A stretch of 64,000 bases of DNA. It comes from Xanthomonas massiliensis (lineage in GTDB: Bacteria; Pseudomonadota; Gammaproteobacteria; Xanthomonadales; Xanthomonadaceae). The notes beneath the pieces were generated by a model. That model had not been told where the DNA came from. It did not search any database and saw only the letters and a program-made list of their open reading frames with translations. Made by a program: the position numbers and the translations under genes. Shown here one piece after another: positions 32,178-41,400 of the stretch (positions are counted from its first letter, which is position 1; each line of letters opens with the position of its first letter). Location of the stretch: assembly GCF_900018785.1 (NCBI RefSeq), contig NZ_FCOY01000006.1:186001-250000 (forward strand), given 5' to 3'.

Positions 32178-35100
32178 AACCGCTGTACCTGGCCGGCCTG
32201 CTGGACCTGTGCGTGCTGGCGCCGGCCTTCGCCCAGTCCGGCGCCACCCAGCAGCTGGTGAACCAGGGCAACTACTGGCACGACCAGGGCCGCGACGACC
32301 TGGCCGCCGACGTCTGGCGCAAGCTGCTGGCGGTGGATCCGGCGCAGCCGGACGCGCTGTTGGGGCTGGGCATGATCGACCTGGCCCAGGGCCACGCCCA
32401 GCAGGCCCGGCAGCGCCTGCAACTGCTGCAGGCCCGGCATCCCGGTGCGCCGCAGACGCAGCGGCTCCGGGTGGCGGTCGAAGGCGGTACCGCCGGCGGC
32501 GATGCCAACCTGGCCAATGCCCGGCGCGCGTCCGCGGCCGGCCGCTATGCCGATGCGGTGCGCAGCTACGAGGCGCTGTTCAACGGCCACGCGCCGCCGG
32601 CCGACCTGGCCCTGGAGTACTACCAGGCGCTGGCCGGCACCCCGGCGGGCTGGGACAAGGCCCGTACCGGGCTGGCCGGCCTGCACGCGGCACGCCCGAA
32701 CGACACGGCGGTCGCGCTGGCGCTGGCGCAGGTGCTGACCTACCGCGAGCCGACCCGGCGCGAAGGCATCGCCCAACTGCAGGCGCTGGCCGGGCAGGGC
32801 GCGGCGGCGGGCCCGGCCCGGCGCGGCTGGCGCCAGGCACTGCTGTGGCTGGATGCCCGCAGCGGCGATGCGGGCCTCTACCAGGCCTACCTGGCGGGCA
32901 GCCCCGGCGACGGCGAAGTCCAGGCCAAGCTCGATGCACTGGGCCGGCAGGCGGCCGCCGGCGGTGCCCGCGACCAGAACGCCGAGCGGCTGGGCGAGGG
33001 GTTCAAGGCGCTCAACGGCGACGACCTGGCCGGGGCCGAGCGCCTATTCCTGCAGGTGCTCAAGGACCGTCCGCGCGATGCCGAGGCGCTCGGCGGCCTG
33101 GGCTCGGTACGCCTGCGGCAGAAGCGTTTCTCCGAGGCGCAGGAACTGCTGCGCCAGGCGGCGGCCAGCGACGGCAAGTGGAAGTCCGCCTACGATTCGG
33201 CGCGCTACTGGCAACTGCTCCAGCAGGCCCAGGCGCGGGCCGAGGCCGGCGACACCGATCAGGCGCAGGCGCTGCTGCGCCAGGCATTGCCGCTGCAGCC
33301 GCGCGAGCCCACCGGCCATGTCGTGCTGGCCGGGCTGCAGGCGGCCAGCGATCCTGCCGCCGCCGAAGCCGGTTATCGCGCGGCACTGGCCCTGGACGCC
33401 GACAACACCGGCGCGCTGCAGGGGTTGGCCGACCTGTACAGCCGCCAGGGCCGCCTGGACGAAGCCAACCGCTACTTCTCGCGGTTGCCGGCCAGCGCCC
33501 GTGCCCAGGCCGGCGGCGAGACCCGGCTGCAATCCAACGCGCGTCGCGCCGCCGCCCGCCAGGCCCTGGCCGAGGGCGATGCCGCCACCGCGCAGCGCGA
33601 ACTGGAGGCCGCGATGGTCGAGCAGCCGGGCGATCCCTGGATCCGCCTGGACCTGGCCCGGCTCTACCAGCAGTCCGGTCGCCCGGACCAGGCGCGCAGC
33701 GTCATGGACGGCCTGCTGGCGGTGCACGGCGACATGCCCGAGGCGCTGTACGCCAATGCCCTGCTGGCCGAGCAGGCCGGCGACTGGGCCGGTGCCTACG
33801 CCAGCCTGGAGCGCATCCCGGCGGCCTCGCGCGACGAGGCGATGAACCGGTTGCACGACAGCGCCTGGATCGAGCTGCAGGCGCGCCAGGCACGCCAGCT
33901 GCAGGCGCAGGGCCGCCTCGCCGAGGCGCAGCTGCTGCTGTCGCGTACCGAATCCTCGCTGTCGGACCGGCTCGACCAGCCCGCGTTGCTGGCCGCCCTG
34001 GCCGGTGCCTGGGCCGATGCCGGCAACGTCCAGCGCGCGCTGGTGCTGGCGCAGCGGCTGGTGGCCGGCGGCAACGTCGATACCGAGGACCGCCTGCTCT
34101 ACGCCGGCGTGCTGCTGCGGGCCCACCAGGATGCCGAACTGGCCGCGGTGCTGCGCCAGCTGCAGGCCCTGACGATGACCCCGGACCAGCTCTCGCGCTA
34201 CAACCAGTTGCGCACCGGCTACACCCTGCGCCAGGTGGATGCGCTGCGCGAGCTGGGCAACCTGGAAGGCGCCTACGACATCCTCGCCCCGCTGCTGGCG
34301 CAGCAACCGCAGGATCCGCAGGTGCTGTCCGCCCTGGCCCGGCTGTATTCGAGCGCGGGCGACCAGGGCCAGGCGCTGGCGATCTACCGCCAGGTACTGC
34401 AGCGCCAGCCTGCCGACCTCGACACCCTGGTGGCCGCGGCCAACGCCGCCGCGGCCCAGTCCGACCTGCGCAGCGCGCAGGCCTACCTCGACCGTGCCCT
34501 GGCCCAGGCGCCCGATTCGCCGGACGTTCTCGCCGCGGCCGGTCGCATGTACCGCGCCGCCGGCAAGGACCGCAAGGCGGCGCAGTACTTCCGCGCCGCG
34601 CTGGTGGCGCAGCAACGCCAGGGCGGTGCCGCCGACAACGGCCTGCCGGCCGCGCGCGGCACCGCCGTGGGGGCATCGGGGCGGCCGCTCAATCCCTTCG
34701 CCGGCATGACCGGCGGCGTGCCGGTGTCGGCGGCGGTGATCTCCGCGCCGGCCGGGCTGGCGGGCGCGGGCCTGCCCCCCGTCGCCGCGGCGGCATCGCT
34801 CCCGCCGGCCGGCGGATACACCGCCGACGGCGGGCTGCCGGCCCCGGTGGCCGCTTCCTCCACCGGGACCGCGGCCCTGCCGGTACCGGCGACCCCGCGC
34901 ACCGCGCGCAGCCGGCCGGTGGCCGCCGACGTCCTGGTGCCATCCGCCGTTCCCGCCTCCGTCGGGACTCCGGCCGGCGCGCCGGTCCAGGACAGCCTGG
35001 TCGACGAACTGCGCCAGGTGCAGTCCGCCGCCAGCAGCCAGGTCGCCGGCGGCGCGGCCTACCGCAGCCGCGACGGAGAGTCGGGGCTGGGGCGGCTGGA

Positions 35101-36616
35101 CGACATCGAGATGCCGATCCAGGCCGAATTCGCGGTGGGCGAGGGCAAGCTCGGCGTCGGCATCACCCCGACCCTGGTCGATGCCGGGGCCGTGGGAACC
35201 GACTATTCCCGGGCCAGCCGCTTCGGCGCCGGCCCGGCCGCCGCGCTCGCCGACGCCCTGGCGGCCGACGCCACCAAGATCGACACCCTGGTCGGTTCCA
35301 CGCTCTACCAGGGGCTGCTGACCGAAGGCGAGAGCACCGCCACGCGCAATTTCATCTACGACGCGGCGGTGGCCTCGGGTGCCTTCCAGACCCTGTACAA
35401 CGAGGCCGAGGGCGATACCACGGCCGAACGCCGGCAGGCGGCGCTGGACGCGCTGTACGCCGCGCCGCTGTCGCAGTACCTGCTCAGCCACGACGTGTCG
35501 TCGCTGAGCATCGGCACCATCGCCACCCAGGTGCTGGGCGACAGCTCGATCGCGGCGGACCTGGATGCGACCTCGGCGGCCATGCTCAAGTCGCTGGCCG
35601 CCAGCAGCGCCGCCACCCTCACCCCGGTCCAGTTCCGCGACGCGATGTACTCGATGGCCGCGGCCGGCAACGGCTCGCGGCGCATGAGCCAGGACGACAC
35701 CGGGGTCGGGGTCGCGCTCAGCTACCGCAACGGCGGCTTCAGCGCCGACGTGGGCACCACCCCGCTGGGCTTCCAGCAAAGCAACGTGGTCGGCGGCGTC
35801 GGCTACCGCGGCCAGGCCGGGCGGCTGTTCACCTGGACGGCCGAGGCCTCGCGTCGCGCAGTCAGCGACAGCGTGTTGTCCTTCGCCGGCACCCGCGACC
35901 CCCGCACCGGCCGCGAGTGGGGCGGGGTGACCAGCAACGGCGCCTCGGTCTCCGGCACGCTGGACAACGGCCTGCTCGGCGGCTACGTCAACCTCGCCGC
36001 GCACCGGATCACCGGGCGCAACGTGGCCGACAACGACCACCGCCAGGTCGACCTGGGCTTCTACGTGCACGCCCTGCAGACCGAGAACCAGTCGCTGACC
36101 GCCGGCGTCAACCTGACGGCGATGCAGTACGACAAGAACCTCAGCGGCTACACCTACGGCCATGGCGGCTATTTCAGCCCGCAGCAGTACTTCGACCTGG
36201 GCTTCCCGGTGCACTGGAGCGGGCGCTCGGCCGGGCAGAAGGTGAACTGGCGGGTGGACGCCAGCGTCGGCGTGCAGCACTTCCGCACCGATGCCACGCC
36301 GTATTTCCCGACCGATGCCACCCTGCAACAGGCCGCCTACGATGCCGCCTCCATCGCCGCGCTGCTGGGCCTGACCAGCGAGTACGTCGCGCCGGTCTAC
36401 GACGGCCAGAACCGCACCGGCGTGTCCTACAACCTCTCCGGCGCGGCCGAGTGGCAGGTGGCCCCGCAGTTGTTCCTGGGCGGGCGCATGAGCTTCAACA
36501 ATGCCCGCGACTACCGCCAGTTCGGCGCCAACATCTACGTGCGCCTGGTGCTGGACCGCCTCGGCGCGGCCCTGGCCCGCGAGCCGCAGGTGCTGGCCTC
36601 GCCCTACGCGCAATAG
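32159..36616 (+). CDS. bcsC: Cellulose synthase outer-membrane subunit BcsC
   Basis: Encodes 1485 residues. A signal peptide (LDLCVLAPAFAQ) is followed by about 800 residues of tetratricopeptide repeats (for example LLGLGMIDLAQGHAQQARQR and GLADLYSRQGRLDEANRYFS). An Ala/Pro-rich linker near 830-960 precedes the C-terminal BcsC beta-barrel (RNFIYDAAVASGAFQTLYNE, GVALSYRNGGFSADVGTTPL, QFGANIYVRLVLDRL). The TPR array spans the periplasm and the barrel exports the glucan through the outer membrane. It is slightly longer than the E. coli protein because of the linker. It is the last gene of the operon; no convincing terminator was seen in 36617-36742. Confidence 0.95.
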   Translation: MFRDKLKPLYLAGLLDLCVLAPAFAQSGATQQLVNQGNYWHDQGRDDLAADVWRKLLAVDPAQPDALLGLGMIDLAQGHAQQARQRLQLLQARHPGAPQTQRLRVAVEGGTAGGDANLANARRASAAGRYADAVRSYEALFNGHAPPADLALEYYQALAGTPAGWDKARTGLAGLHAARPNDTAVALALAQVLTYREPTRREGIAQLQALAGQGAAAGPARRGWRQALLWLDARSGDAGLYQAYLAGSPGDGEVQAKLDALGRQAAAGGARDQNAERLGEGFKALNGDDLAGAERLFLQVLKDRPRDAEALGGLGSVRLRQKRFSEAQELLRQAAASDGKWKSAYDSARYWQLLQQAQARAEAGDTDQAQALLRQALPLQPREPTGHVVLAGLQAASDPAAAEAGYRAALALDADNTGALQGLADLYSRQGRLDEANRYFSRLPASARAQAGGETRLQSNARRAAARQALAEGDAATAQRELEAAMVEQPGDPWIRLDLARLYQQSGRPDQARSVMDGLLAVHGDMPEALYANALLAEQAGDWAGAYASLERIPAASRDEAMNRLHDSAWIELQARQARQLQAQGRLAEAQLLLSRTESSLSDRLDQPALLAALAGAWADAGNVQRALVLAQRLVAGGNVDTEDRLLYAGVLLRAHQDAELAAVLRQLQALTMTPDQLSRYNQLRTGYTLRQVDALRELGNLEGAYDILAPLLAQQPQDPQVLSALARLYSSAGDQGQALAIYRQVLQRQPADLDTLVAAANAAAAQSDLRSAQAYLDRALAQAPDSPDVLAAAGRMYRAAGKDRKAAQYFRAALVAQQRQGGAADNGLPAARGTAVGASGRPLNPFAGMTGGVPVSAAVISAPAGLAGAGLPPVAAAASLPPAGGYTADGGLPAPVAASSTGTAALPVPATPRTARSRPVAADVLVPSAVPASVGTPAGAPVQDSLVDELRQVQSAASSQVAGGAAYRSRDGESGLGRLDDIEMPIQAEFAVGEGKLGVGITPTLVDAGAVGTDYSRASRFGAGPAAALADALAADATKIDTLVGSTLYQGLLTEGESTATRNFIYDAAVASGAFQTLYNEAEGDTTAERRQAALDALYAAPLSQYLLSHDVSSLSIGTIATQVLGDSSIAADLDATSAAMLKSLAASSAATLTPVQFRDAMYSMAAAGNGSRRMSQDDTGVGVALSYRNGGFSADVGTTPLGFQQSNVVGGVGYRGQAGRLFTWTAEASRRAVSDSVLSFAGTRDPRTGREWGGVTSNGASVSGTLDNGLLGGYVNLAAHRITGRNVADNDHRQVDLGFYVHALQTENQSLTAGVNLTAMQYDKNLSGYTYGHGGYFSPQQYFDLGFPVHWSGRSAGQKVNWRVDASVGVQHFRTDATPYFPTDATLQQAAYDAASIAALLGLTSEYVAPVYDGQNRTGVSYNLSGAAEWQVAPQLFLGGRMSFNNARDYRQFGANIYVRLVLDRLGAALAREPQVLASPYAQ

Positions 36617-36742
36617 GCGTGCCGGGGCAGTTTCGAACCAGGTACCCGCGGATGGGCCGCTCCCGCGCAGGCGGCACCCGCGCGGGGGCTGGCAGTCACC
36701 TCGGGTGAAGGTTCCCGCGGCTCGGATACGACGGGGCCGTGC

Positions 36743-37463
36743 CTAGTCCGGCTGCCCGCCCGCCGCCAATTCGGCCAGCGCGGCACGGGCGCTCTTGCTG
36801 GCTGGATCGAGTTTCAGGGCCGCCTGGTAGCTGCGGCGCGCATCGTCCAGGCGGCCCACCGCTCGATATGCCTCGCCGAGACTGTCGTGGGCATTGGCGG
36901 AATCCGGATAAGACGCCACGGCCCATTGGAATACGCGCACGGCGATCGTCGGCTTGTCTGCCAGAAACTTGTACCCGAGCGCATTCAATGCTCGCTCGCT
37001 GCGGTCGTATTCGTCGGCACGTTTGCCCAGGCCTTCGTAGGCGGCGGTCATCGCATCCAGTCCCTGGCGGTACGCGATGGGCGTCAGCAGGTCGTCGAGG
37101 CTGCGTTGCGCCGGTTGCATCGGCTTGCCGTTGAGCACTTCCATCAGGTCCTTGCCCATCGCCACCACCAAGGAACCCTGCCAGAAGTTGTCGAGGATGA
37201 TCACGCAATCCTGGTGGGGTTCCGAGCGCAGGTAGTAGCTCTGGTACCGCGGAACGCTGCCGGTATGGGAAACCCCCGGCAACAGTACGCCCATCGGGAA
37301 TCGCCCAGTCCTCCACGCCCCAGCCATAGCCGTAGGCCGCGGCGTGTACCTGCAGCATCGTTCGCCGCGTATCCGCGCGCAGCAGGCGCTCGCCGTACGG
37401 CGCCCGGTCGAAGCGGTAGAGATCGTCGGCAGTGGTGAAGATTCCGGTGGCCGCGAAGGACAC
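36743..37463 (-). pseudogene. Decayed serine beta-lactamase-family/TPR protein
   Basis: Two reverse-strand frames together form one protein. The first (ATGIFTTADDLYRFDRA, then GYGWGVEDWAIPDGRTVAG) is the C-terminal half of a beta-lactamase/penicillin-binding-like domain. The second (VSHTGSVPRYQSYYLR, then a TPR-like AVASYPDSANAHDSLGEAYR and YQAALKLDPASKSARAALAE) continues it. They meet at a run of five G residues near 37274-37278, where removing one G restores the frame. The N-terminal part with the catalytic SxxK serine is missing altogether. It is therefore both truncated and frameshifted and should be inactive. It is divergent from a decayed LysR gene. Confidence 0.8.
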
Positions 37464-37527
37464 GCTCCGTCCTCGGATCTATCGATAAGAAAACTTTGGA
37501 TTTTTAGATGGGCGGCAAGAGTTTCTG

Positions 37528-38336
37528 ATGATCCATGTCAGCCCGTGTCAGCTCGAACTGGTCATGCAGGTGGTGGCGCAGGGCAGCTTGCGGGCCGCCG
37601 CTTCCGGGCTGCATGTGACCCAGTCGACTGCCAGCATGGCCTTGACCGATATGGAGCGCCTGTGGTGCGCCGGTGTTCGACCCGCATCCGTGAGCGGCTG
37701 CGGGTGAACGCTTACGGGCGCGAGCTGTTGCCGCTGGCCCGGGAGCTGCTGGAGCGCTATGCCGAGCTGGAGCGGGCATCGGCCGTGGGTGCGGCCACCT
37801 TGCGCGGGCAGTTGCGCATCGGCGCCGGCAAGCCGTGGGCGACTATCGGGTGGGGGAATTGTTGGGCGGCTTTTTGCGGCAACGCCCGCATGTATTGATG
37901 CGCCCGCAAGTAGGCAATACCGAGGCCATCGCCCGGGCCGTGCTGGACCACGCGCTGGACGTGGGCTGTGTGTGGAAGGCTCGGTCTTGCATGCCGCACT
38001 GGAGGTGCGCCTGTGGCGGCAGGACCCGCTGGTGGTCTGGCGAGCCGGGTTCGGCCACCCGCGCATTGAGCGAGCAGGCGCTGACGCTTTCGCCGCCCCC
38101 GGCCGGACTGCTGGAGCTTGATCAGGCCGAGGCGGTGAAACAGGCGGTGGCTGCCGGGCTGGGCATTGCCTGCCTGCCACGCACTGCCGTGGACGATGCG
38201 GTGGCTGCGGGTCCGCTGGTCATCCTGTCGACCCCGTTCCTGGCCTTGCAGCGGACCTTGTCGGTACTGCTGGCACCAAGGGCGCTATCGCGGCGCATTG
38301 CTCGAGGCGTTTCTGGCGGCCGTGCCCGGGGATTGA
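37528..38336 (+). pseudogene. Decayed LysR-family regulator
   Basis: The N-terminal helix-turn-helix is readable (LELVMQVVAQGSLRAAASGL, HVTQSTASMALTDMERL). The frame then breaks repeatedly: RIRERLRVNAYGRELLPLAR lies in a second frame, VGELLGGFLRQRPHVLMRPQ in a third, LEVRLWRQDPLVVWRAGF in another, then LELDQAEAVKQAVAAGLGIA, and finally RYRGALLEAFLAAVPGD-stop. At least four indels are needed to rebuild a LysR protein of about 270 residues. It sits divergently to the decayed beta-lactamase gene, the classic regulator-target layout, so both probably decayed together. Confidence 0.8.
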
Positions 38337-38384
38337 TGCCTCGTTGGAAGGGGGCCGGGCGCGTTCGGCCATGGGCGCAAATGC

Positions 38385-38412
38385 GGACAGGGCGCCCGTA
38401 GGCGCCCTGTCC
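38385..38412 (-). terminator. Hairpin after tpsA
   Basis: A perfect 12-bp stem GGACAGGGCGCC / GGCGCCCTGTCC with a CGTA loop lies 22 bp beyond the tpsA stop on the reverse strand. The tail toward lower coordinates contains only a short T-rich stretch, so it may act in either direction. Confidence 0.6.
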
Positions 38413-38433
38413 GTGTCCATGCTTGTCGCGGCC

Positions 38434-41400
38434 CTAGCGCATGGTCAGGCAGGGATGTCCGTGGTCCGGATTGCACTGGTTCGGGGGCAGGTGAATGCCG
38501 CCAGCGGAAATCTGGATGGAGCTTCCATCCGATCGAGAAGCCGGAGCCTGGCCCGGGCCACCTTGCGTTCCACCGCCTGTCGACTGCCCGGACGGGTCCA
38601 GGACTGGGGATCGGCTGGCGGCCAGGGCGCTGCTGGCCCAAGGCAGGGTGCCGGACGGCAGGTCGCCACCGGGGAAGCCGCCGCCCGTACCACCGCCGGT
38701 GTCGCCACCGCCGCCGGCTTGCGACGGGATCACCGTCAGGGTGCCGCCCACATAGGCAATCACGTAGTTGCCCAGTCCGTCGCCTGCAGCGTTGCTGGCA
38801 GTGATGGTGTAGCTGCCGGCGGCTGCCCCGGCCGGGGTGCCATCGCTGTCCAGGCTCACGCTGGTGACCGCATCGCCGTCCACCAGGCCATCCACGCTGT
38901 AGTCATCCAGCTGGGCGGTCTGGCCCTGGGTCTTGCTGGCGTCGGCGGCGGTGATGGTCAGTGCCTTGGGGTCGATGGTGGCCAGGGTGGTGGCGTTGGC
39001 ATCCAGCACGTAGTTGCCGGCATCGGCGCCGGACAGGGTGCCGGTGACATTCACCGTCTTGCCGGTGCCGGCGTTCTTGTCGGCAAAGCTGCCGGAGGTG
39101 GCCAGGCTGACCTGGTCACCTTCGATGAGCCCGTCCAGGGTGCCGGACGTGGTGGCACCGGTGCTGCCGTCGTAGGTCTTGTCGGCAGCGATGATCAGCC
39201 CGGTCAGGTCCTTGGGGGTGATGGTCAGCGTGGCGTCACTGCCGCCTTGCTCGATGATGTCGTAGCCCAGCTGGGTGGAATACAGGCTGCCACTGCTCAG
39301 CAGGGTGCCGTCGGCCACGCTGTAGGTGCCGGCGTTCTTGCTGGTGGTGGTGTAGCTGACATTGCCAAGCACCAGGCTGGTATCCACATCCGTGCCGGCG
39401 GTGTAGCTGCCGGTGGTGGTAGCCACGCTGCCATCGTAGGTCTTGCTGTCGCTGGTCGCGCTGGTATCCAGGGTCACTGCGGTCAGGAAGCTGCGCAGCA
39501 GCGGCGAGGTGTTGCCGGCATACAGGCGCCAGGTGGCGCTGGTGCCACCGGTGGCGTCGATATCCCAGCCGGCATCGGTGAAGGTGGACAGGGTGGTCAA
39601 GCCATCCCAGCTCTTGCCACCGCTGAAGCTGTCCACCGTGCCATTGCCGCTGCCCACGGTATCCAGACCGCTGTTGATGGCCGCGCCACTGGCATCGCTG
39701 GTGGCGTAGAAGCTGGCGGTGATCGAGCCAAGTACTACCGACGGAGCGTCGCTGACCACGAAGGCGCTCGGCAGCCCGGTGCCGCTGGAGTCGCCGTTGA
39801 TGCCCACCAGGCCGCCCACGGTGACACCGCTGGCCGCGGCGCTGACCGCGCCGGTGGCATAGCTGTCCACAATCTGGGCCCCGTTGTATCCCACCAGTCC
39901 GCCGGCGGTCAGGCCGCCGCTGACTGCGCCGCTGGCATAGCTGTCCTTGATTACGGTGGCCCCGGAACTGCTATCCGTGCTGGAATTGTTAGTAGTCGTG
40001 GTGTCCGGCTGGCTCAAGCCGTAGCCCACCAGTCCGCCGGCAATGCCCGCGCTGCTGACCGCCCCGGTCGCGAAGCTGCCGCTGAGGGTGGTGCTGGGGC
40101 CAAGGTCGGCCACCAGACCGCCGGCCAACACCAAGGTGTGGCCATCGGTGGTATCGCCGGTGGCCGTTGCCGTGCCGGTGGCATAGCTGCCTGTGATCGA
40201 GCCGCCGGCAGTCGTCTGGATCGTGCTCGTCCCGCTATAGGTGGTGGTAGTGTTTTCGCCCACCACCATGCCCACCAGTCCGCCGGCGGCGGCGATGTAA
40301 TCGTCCTGCTCGGTGGTGTCCTTGAGGGCGGTCACCGCGCCAGTGGCATAACTGGCCGTGATGTTGCCGCTATCCATGCCCCCCACCAGTCCGCCGGCGA
40401 CAGATTGGCCATTGTGACCATTGGCGGTCACCGTCCCGGTGGCGTAGCTGGCATCAACCAAGGCTGCAGCGTAGAACGTGGAGCCCGTCGAAGCATAGTT
40501 GTGGGTGTAGCTGGCTCCATACAAATGTCCGACCAGGCCACCCACCGCTGTCCCGCCGCTCACATCGCCGCTGGCATGGCTGCCGGTAATGACCAGATAT
40601 CCGGCATCGCCCACCAGTCCGCCTGCATTTTCGCCGTTGGCAGCCTGCCCCTGGGAGGCATCTGCCGTTCCCCAGGCGGTCACGTTGCCGCTGGCATCGC
40701 TGTTGGCGATGTCATAGCTCGTGTCCTGGGTCACTGTCTGGGTGGTGACACCGGTGGGGGCGTAAATGGTGGTTTGGGTGGTGGCACCGTAGCTGGCGTT
40801 GCCATGGCCTTCGCCCACCAGCCCGCCCACAGACTTATTTCCCGCTACCGCGCCACTGGCATGGCTGTCGGTGATGAACCCGCCGTTGAAATAGCCTACC
40901 AGCCCGCCCACGCTGTAAGCGCTGCTGGAAACATCACCGGTGGCGGTGGCATGGCTGATGATGCCGCTGGCCTCGACGGTCATGTCCGTCAACGCGCCGC
41001 TGCTGGTGTTGTATTTCTTGGTGGTTACCCTGCCGCGGCCTTCGCTGTAACCGATCAGTCCACCCGTAAGATCACTGGTGGAAGTCACATGGCCGCTGGC
41101 TGACACCGAATCCAGGTTGCCGTCAGTGTTGGCGCCGACCAGTCCCCCGACCCGGGAAGCAAGGACTCCATCGATAGAGCTCACATCACCGCTGGCCTGG
41201 GCGTCGGTGATGTTGCCCTGATGGGTGTCCGCCACCTGGGTGACCGCCCCGGTGCCGGGGTCGTAGGTGGTGGTGGTGAAGTTTGAGCCTTGATTAAGCC
41301 CGACTAGACCGCCCAGATTTTGGTACCCGGCCACGTTTCCGCTGGCCGACACATGGCTCAGGTTGCCACCAATGTTAATGCCGACCAGGCCGCCGGTGTA

